Notes under the pieces: model-generated
Told to the model about the DNA's origin: nothing
What the model saw: the letters and a program-made list of their open reading frames with translations, nothing else
Databases searched by the model: none
Program-made: the position numbers and the translations under genes
Part shown: positions 6,948-8,582 of the stretch, piece by piece
How the letters are laid out: every line of letters starts with the position of its first letter
Numbering within the stretch: position 1 is the stretch's first letter
Assembly: GCA_003554945.1 (NCBI GenBank)
Contig: PWHN01000005.1
Span: 1 to 8,582, forward strand
DNA length: 8,582 bases
DNA from: a bacterium
GTDB lineage: Bacteria; T1Sed10-126
Direction: 5' to 3'

Positions 6948-8123
6948 TTAACTATCTGTGAGCTGATTTTCATTTAAAAAATTCTCCACGTCCTGGTAAT
7001 CAGGCTCTTCGCCGACCTCTTCAACCAACTGAAAGTAACGCAGGACCCCAGCTTGATCAACCACCATGACAGCTCTTGCCGTCAGCCCAACCCCCTCTAT
7101 CAAAAGCCCGCAGCGGCTGGAGAACTGCCGTCCGTTTATGTCCGAGTAAATCGGCCAGTCGATTCCTTCCTTTTCTTTAAACCGCTGCTGGGCAAAAGGT
7201 GTGTCACAACTCATAGTGACAAAATTTATTTTTTCATCATAATTTTTTAATTTCTGACTGAATTTTTTCGTCTGTTGTTGACAGACCGGGGTATCGAGAG
7301 AAGGAACCGAGCTTATCACGAGTGGTCCATCCAACAACTCAGCCAGAGTAACCGTCTGACCTGGAACCTTCATTAATTCAAAATCAGGAACGGGTTCACC
7401 AACTTCTGGCTGAACTCCAATGAGATTCAGGTTGTCATCTCCCATTTTTACGGACTTGATTTGCTCAACAAAGGGATTTTTAAGTTCCAGCTTCTCCGGC
7501 GGGTTATAGCTGTTCATGCTCACAATATCTGTAAAATTCTTTCTCCGGTTGCGCTGCAGCAGAGTAGTTTCATCATCAAATTTACCCAGGGAGAGAAGCA
7601 TTGTCACAATTAAATCTTCCGGAATATCAAATTTTTCTTTTACTTCCTGCGGATTAAAGCCAATCATCGGGTGGGACTGCCAGCCGTAGGCTTCCGCCGC
7701 ATACATCAATGACATCCCGAAAAATGCTGCATTTTTAACCGCATATCGGTCGGGCTTTTCCAGGTCGGTATAAAGCCCCTCTACCATCTCCGTGTAACCC
7801 TCCATTTCCTCGGCTTCCATATACCCCCGTTCAACAAAACTGCCGTAAGTAGGATTTCCTTTTTTATAGGCTTCTGGATCTGCCAGGACAATCAGTGTAC
7901 ATGAGGATTCAGTAATTTTTGGCTGATCAAAGGCAGATTCTCGAAGATTTGCTTTGGCCTCAGGATCTTCAACCACTACGAGTTCCCAGGGCTGGGTGTT
8001 TGAAGATGAGGGGGCAAGCCCCGCCAGATTGACGATATTCCTTAATGCTTCTTTTTGCATGGAGCAGTCTTCTTTGAAAAAATTGACGGACCTGCGGCGA
8101 ATAAAATTTTCCAGGGTTTCCAT
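6948..8123 (-). CDS. Nitroreductase-thiol peroxidase (Tpx) fusion protein
   Basis: This 391-residue cytosolic protein joins two redox enzymes. Residues 1 to about 205 form an FMN-dependent nitroreductase: RRRSV near the start (9-13), APSSSNTQPW (37-46), the helix around NAAFFGMSLMYAAEAYGW (131-148) and LLSLGKFDD (176-184). Residues about 236-387 form a Tpx-type peroxiredoxin: VGEPVPDFEL, the active site PSLDTPVC with T278 and peroxidatic C281, the PFAQQRF motif, R350 in TARAVMVVD, and QLVEEV...EPDY. About 30 residues link them. The usual Tpx resolving cysteine after PFAQxRF is K316; C306 and C338 are the other cysteines in this half. The start has AAGGAGG (bases 8131-8137) 7 bases upstream. 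It likely reduces peroxides, perhaps fed with electrons by the flavin domain; that coupling is inference. Both families are individually common; the fusion is not one I recognise. Confidence 0.92.
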   Translation of the reverse strand: METLENFIRRRSVNFFKEDCSMQKEALRNIVNLAGLAPSSSNTQPWELVVVEDPEAKANLRESAFDQPKITESSCTLIVLADPEAYKKGNPTYGSFVERGYMEAEEMEGYTEMVEGLYTDLEKPDRYAVKNAAFFGMSLMYAAEAYGWQSHPMIGFNPQEVKEKFDIPEDLIVTMLLSLGKFDDETTLLQRNRRKNFTDIVSMNSYNPPEKLELKNPFVEQIKSVKMGDDNLNLIGVQPEVGEPVPDFELMKVPGQTVTLAELLDGPLVISSVPSLDTPVCQQQTKKFSQKLKNYDEKINFVTMSCDTPFAQQRFKEKEGIDWPIYSDINGRQFSSRCGLLIEGVGLTARAVMVVDQAGVLRYFQLVEEVGEEPDYQDVENFLNENQLTDS

Positions 8124-8209
8124 GGCTTTTCCTCCTTAAAAGGGACCAGCAGAGATTAGTTTACACCACATGCATGATAAATAAATTTTAATGTGTTGAT
8201 GTTAATTTC

Positions 8210-8238
8210 ATTATAGGCACTTCAAGAAATATTTTCAA
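8210..8238 (-). promoter_or_regulatory. Sigma-70/SigA-type promoter for the fusion gene
   Basis: On the minus strand, TTGAAA (8238-8233) and TATAAT (8215-8210) are separated by exactly 17 bases, one mismatch from the full consensus. Transcription would begin near 8203, giving a leader of about 80 bases before the ATG at 8123. The strength of the match suggests high basal expression of the nitroreductase-Tpx protein. Confidence 0.72.
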
Positions 8239-8253
8239 TGAAAACAAACTCTC

Positions 8254-8275
8254 TGGTTATTTTCCTTGATAACCA
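8254..8275. promoter_or_regulatory. Inverted repeat upstream of the promoter (candidate regulator site)
   Basis: TGGTTAT and ATAACCA form a perfect 7-base inverted repeat with an 8-base spacer. It lies 16 bases upstream of the -35 box of the fusion gene, about -50 to -70 from the predicted start of transcription, which is where an activator would bind. The family of the regulator is unknown. Confidence 0.3.
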
Positions 8276-8315
8276 CATTCCTCGCCAGCGATCAAATTTA
8301 CCAACCCATCACTGA

Positions 8316-8360
8316 CCTCCTAAAACATCTCCCCTCCCCTGGCGGGAGGGGATTAAGGAG
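8316..8360. repeat. GC-rich inverted repeat, probable dispersed intergenic element
   Basis: A perfect 8-base stem, CCCCTCCC (8331-8338) and GGGAGGGG (8344-8351), encloses a 5-base loop. Outer arms CTCCTAA (near 8317-8323) and TTAAGGAG (8353-8360) pair with one bulge. The stretch is strongly C-rich then G-rich, unlike the AT-rich surroundings. Similar C-rich/G-rich hairpins with a central TGGCGGGAGGGG-like core recur between genes in many bacterial genomes, so this may be a copy of such an element. No T-run follows on either strand, so it is not a standard terminator. An open frame crossing it (8266-8502) has no ribosome site or protein-like features. Confidence 0.45.
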
Positions 8361-8467
8361 AGGGAAAAGGAATTCTGTCATCTTTTCGGTAGGTTCTTCT
8401 CCATCACCGATCTCCCTTGTTTGTGCATTCAACTTCTCATATAATTCAATTGTTACCAATTTTAACC

Positions 8468-8506
8468 CGAATTATGCACGAAAACTTCGTTTTCGAACAT
8501 AATTCG
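8468..8506. repeat. Large AT-rich hairpin/palindrome
   Basis: A 9-base outer stem (CGAATTATG 8468-8476 with CATAATTCG 8498-8506) and a 7-base inner stem (8479-8485 with 8489-8495) are separated only by a 2x2 mismatch, with a TTC loop. This gives 16 paired bases in 39. No T-run follows. It could be an operator, a folded leader RNA of a gene beyond the right edge, or the end of a small mobile repeat. Confidence 0.5.
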
Positions 8507-8527
8507 CCTCTACGAGGTAGCACTCAA

Positions 8528-8548
8528 GCTTTATTTGGCAAATAAAGC
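8528..8548. repeat. Second AT-rich perfect inverted repeat
   Basis: GCTTTATTT and AAATAAAGC form a perfect 9-base inverted repeat around GGC, 21 bases after the larger hairpin. It lacks the GC content and U-tract of a normal terminator. Together with the preceding hairpin it suggests a structured or protein-bound region before a gene lying to the right of the window. Confidence 0.45.
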
Positions 8549-8582
8549 AAATTAAAATAAGCATGCCAATTTTACAGGGTGT

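Larger units (their letters stand above)
8124..8582. other. Intergenic region without a supported gene
   Basis: This 459-base stretch contains no convincing coding region on either strand. It holds the promoter and leader of the fusion gene at its left end, then four separate inverted repeats between 8254 and 8548. The frames that stay open here translate into low-complexity or unrelated residues and lack ribosome binding sites. A gene probably begins or ends beyond the right edge, but nothing of it can be identified. Confidence 0.6.

Noticed and set aside
6930-6958. Possible terminator after the fusion gene (minus strand)
   Set aside because: There is a run of seven T, but the only preceding stem is four base pairs (CAGA/TCTG) with a 12-base loop that overlaps the stop codon; too weak to call.
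8266-8502. 78-codon open frame on the + strand
   Set aside because: It crosses the GC-rich inverted repeat and half of the large hairpin, has no ribosome site, and its translation shows no protein-like pattern.
8316-8548. CRISPR array or origin suggested by several repeats
   Set aside because: The repeats are four different inverted repeats, not regularly spaced direct repeats, and no DnaA-box cluster was seen.

Overview
The window looks like chromosomal DNA from a Gram-positive-type anaerobe. Ribosome binding sites are strong AGGAGG-type, genes are packed in coupled operons, base composition is intermediate, and the potassium genes include a KtrAB system. A salt-adapted lineage (for example Halanaerobiales) would fit the heavy investment in K+ uptake. 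That taxonomic reading is inference and is not proven by the sequence.

Positions 1-5975 (+ strand) form one tightly coupled operon that begins before the window. In order it encodes the end of a sensor histidine kinase, a stand-alone receiver protein, a receiver-TPR protein, a short RCK/TrkA-N protein, a TrkA-like RCK protein with a degenerate nucleotide site, a TrkH K+ channel subunit, a KtrB/NtpJ-type K+ channel subunit, and a KtrA-type RCK protein. Neighbouring genes overlap by 8, 8, 1 and 4 bases or are separated by 5, 7 and 27 bases. The operon therefore joins a phosphorelay without a visible DNA-binding output to two K+ uptake systems, each placed next to its own cytosolic nucleotide-sensing subunits.

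Positions 5980-6822 (- strand) encode a ZIP-family metal transporter (ZupT-like). It converges on ktrA with only 4 bases between the stop codons. Its short upstream region carries a perfect AT-rich palindrome.

Positions 6948-8123 (- strand) encode an unusual single polypeptide: an FMN nitroreductase domain followed by a thiol peroxidase (Tpx) domain. The Tpx half keeps the peroxidatic cysteine but lacks the usual resolving cysteine. A near-consensus housekeeping promoter lies about 90 bases upstream.

Positions 8124-8582 are non-coding as far as can be seen. They hold that promoter, an operator-like inverted repeat, a GC-rich inverted repeat resembling a dispersed intergenic element, and two strong AT-rich hairpins near the right edge.

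The most interesting points are the kinase/receiver/receiver-TPR set fused into a dual K+-uptake operon, the complementary pair of RCK proteins (one lacks the C-domain, the other lacks the nucleotide motif), and the nitroreductase-Tpx fusion.
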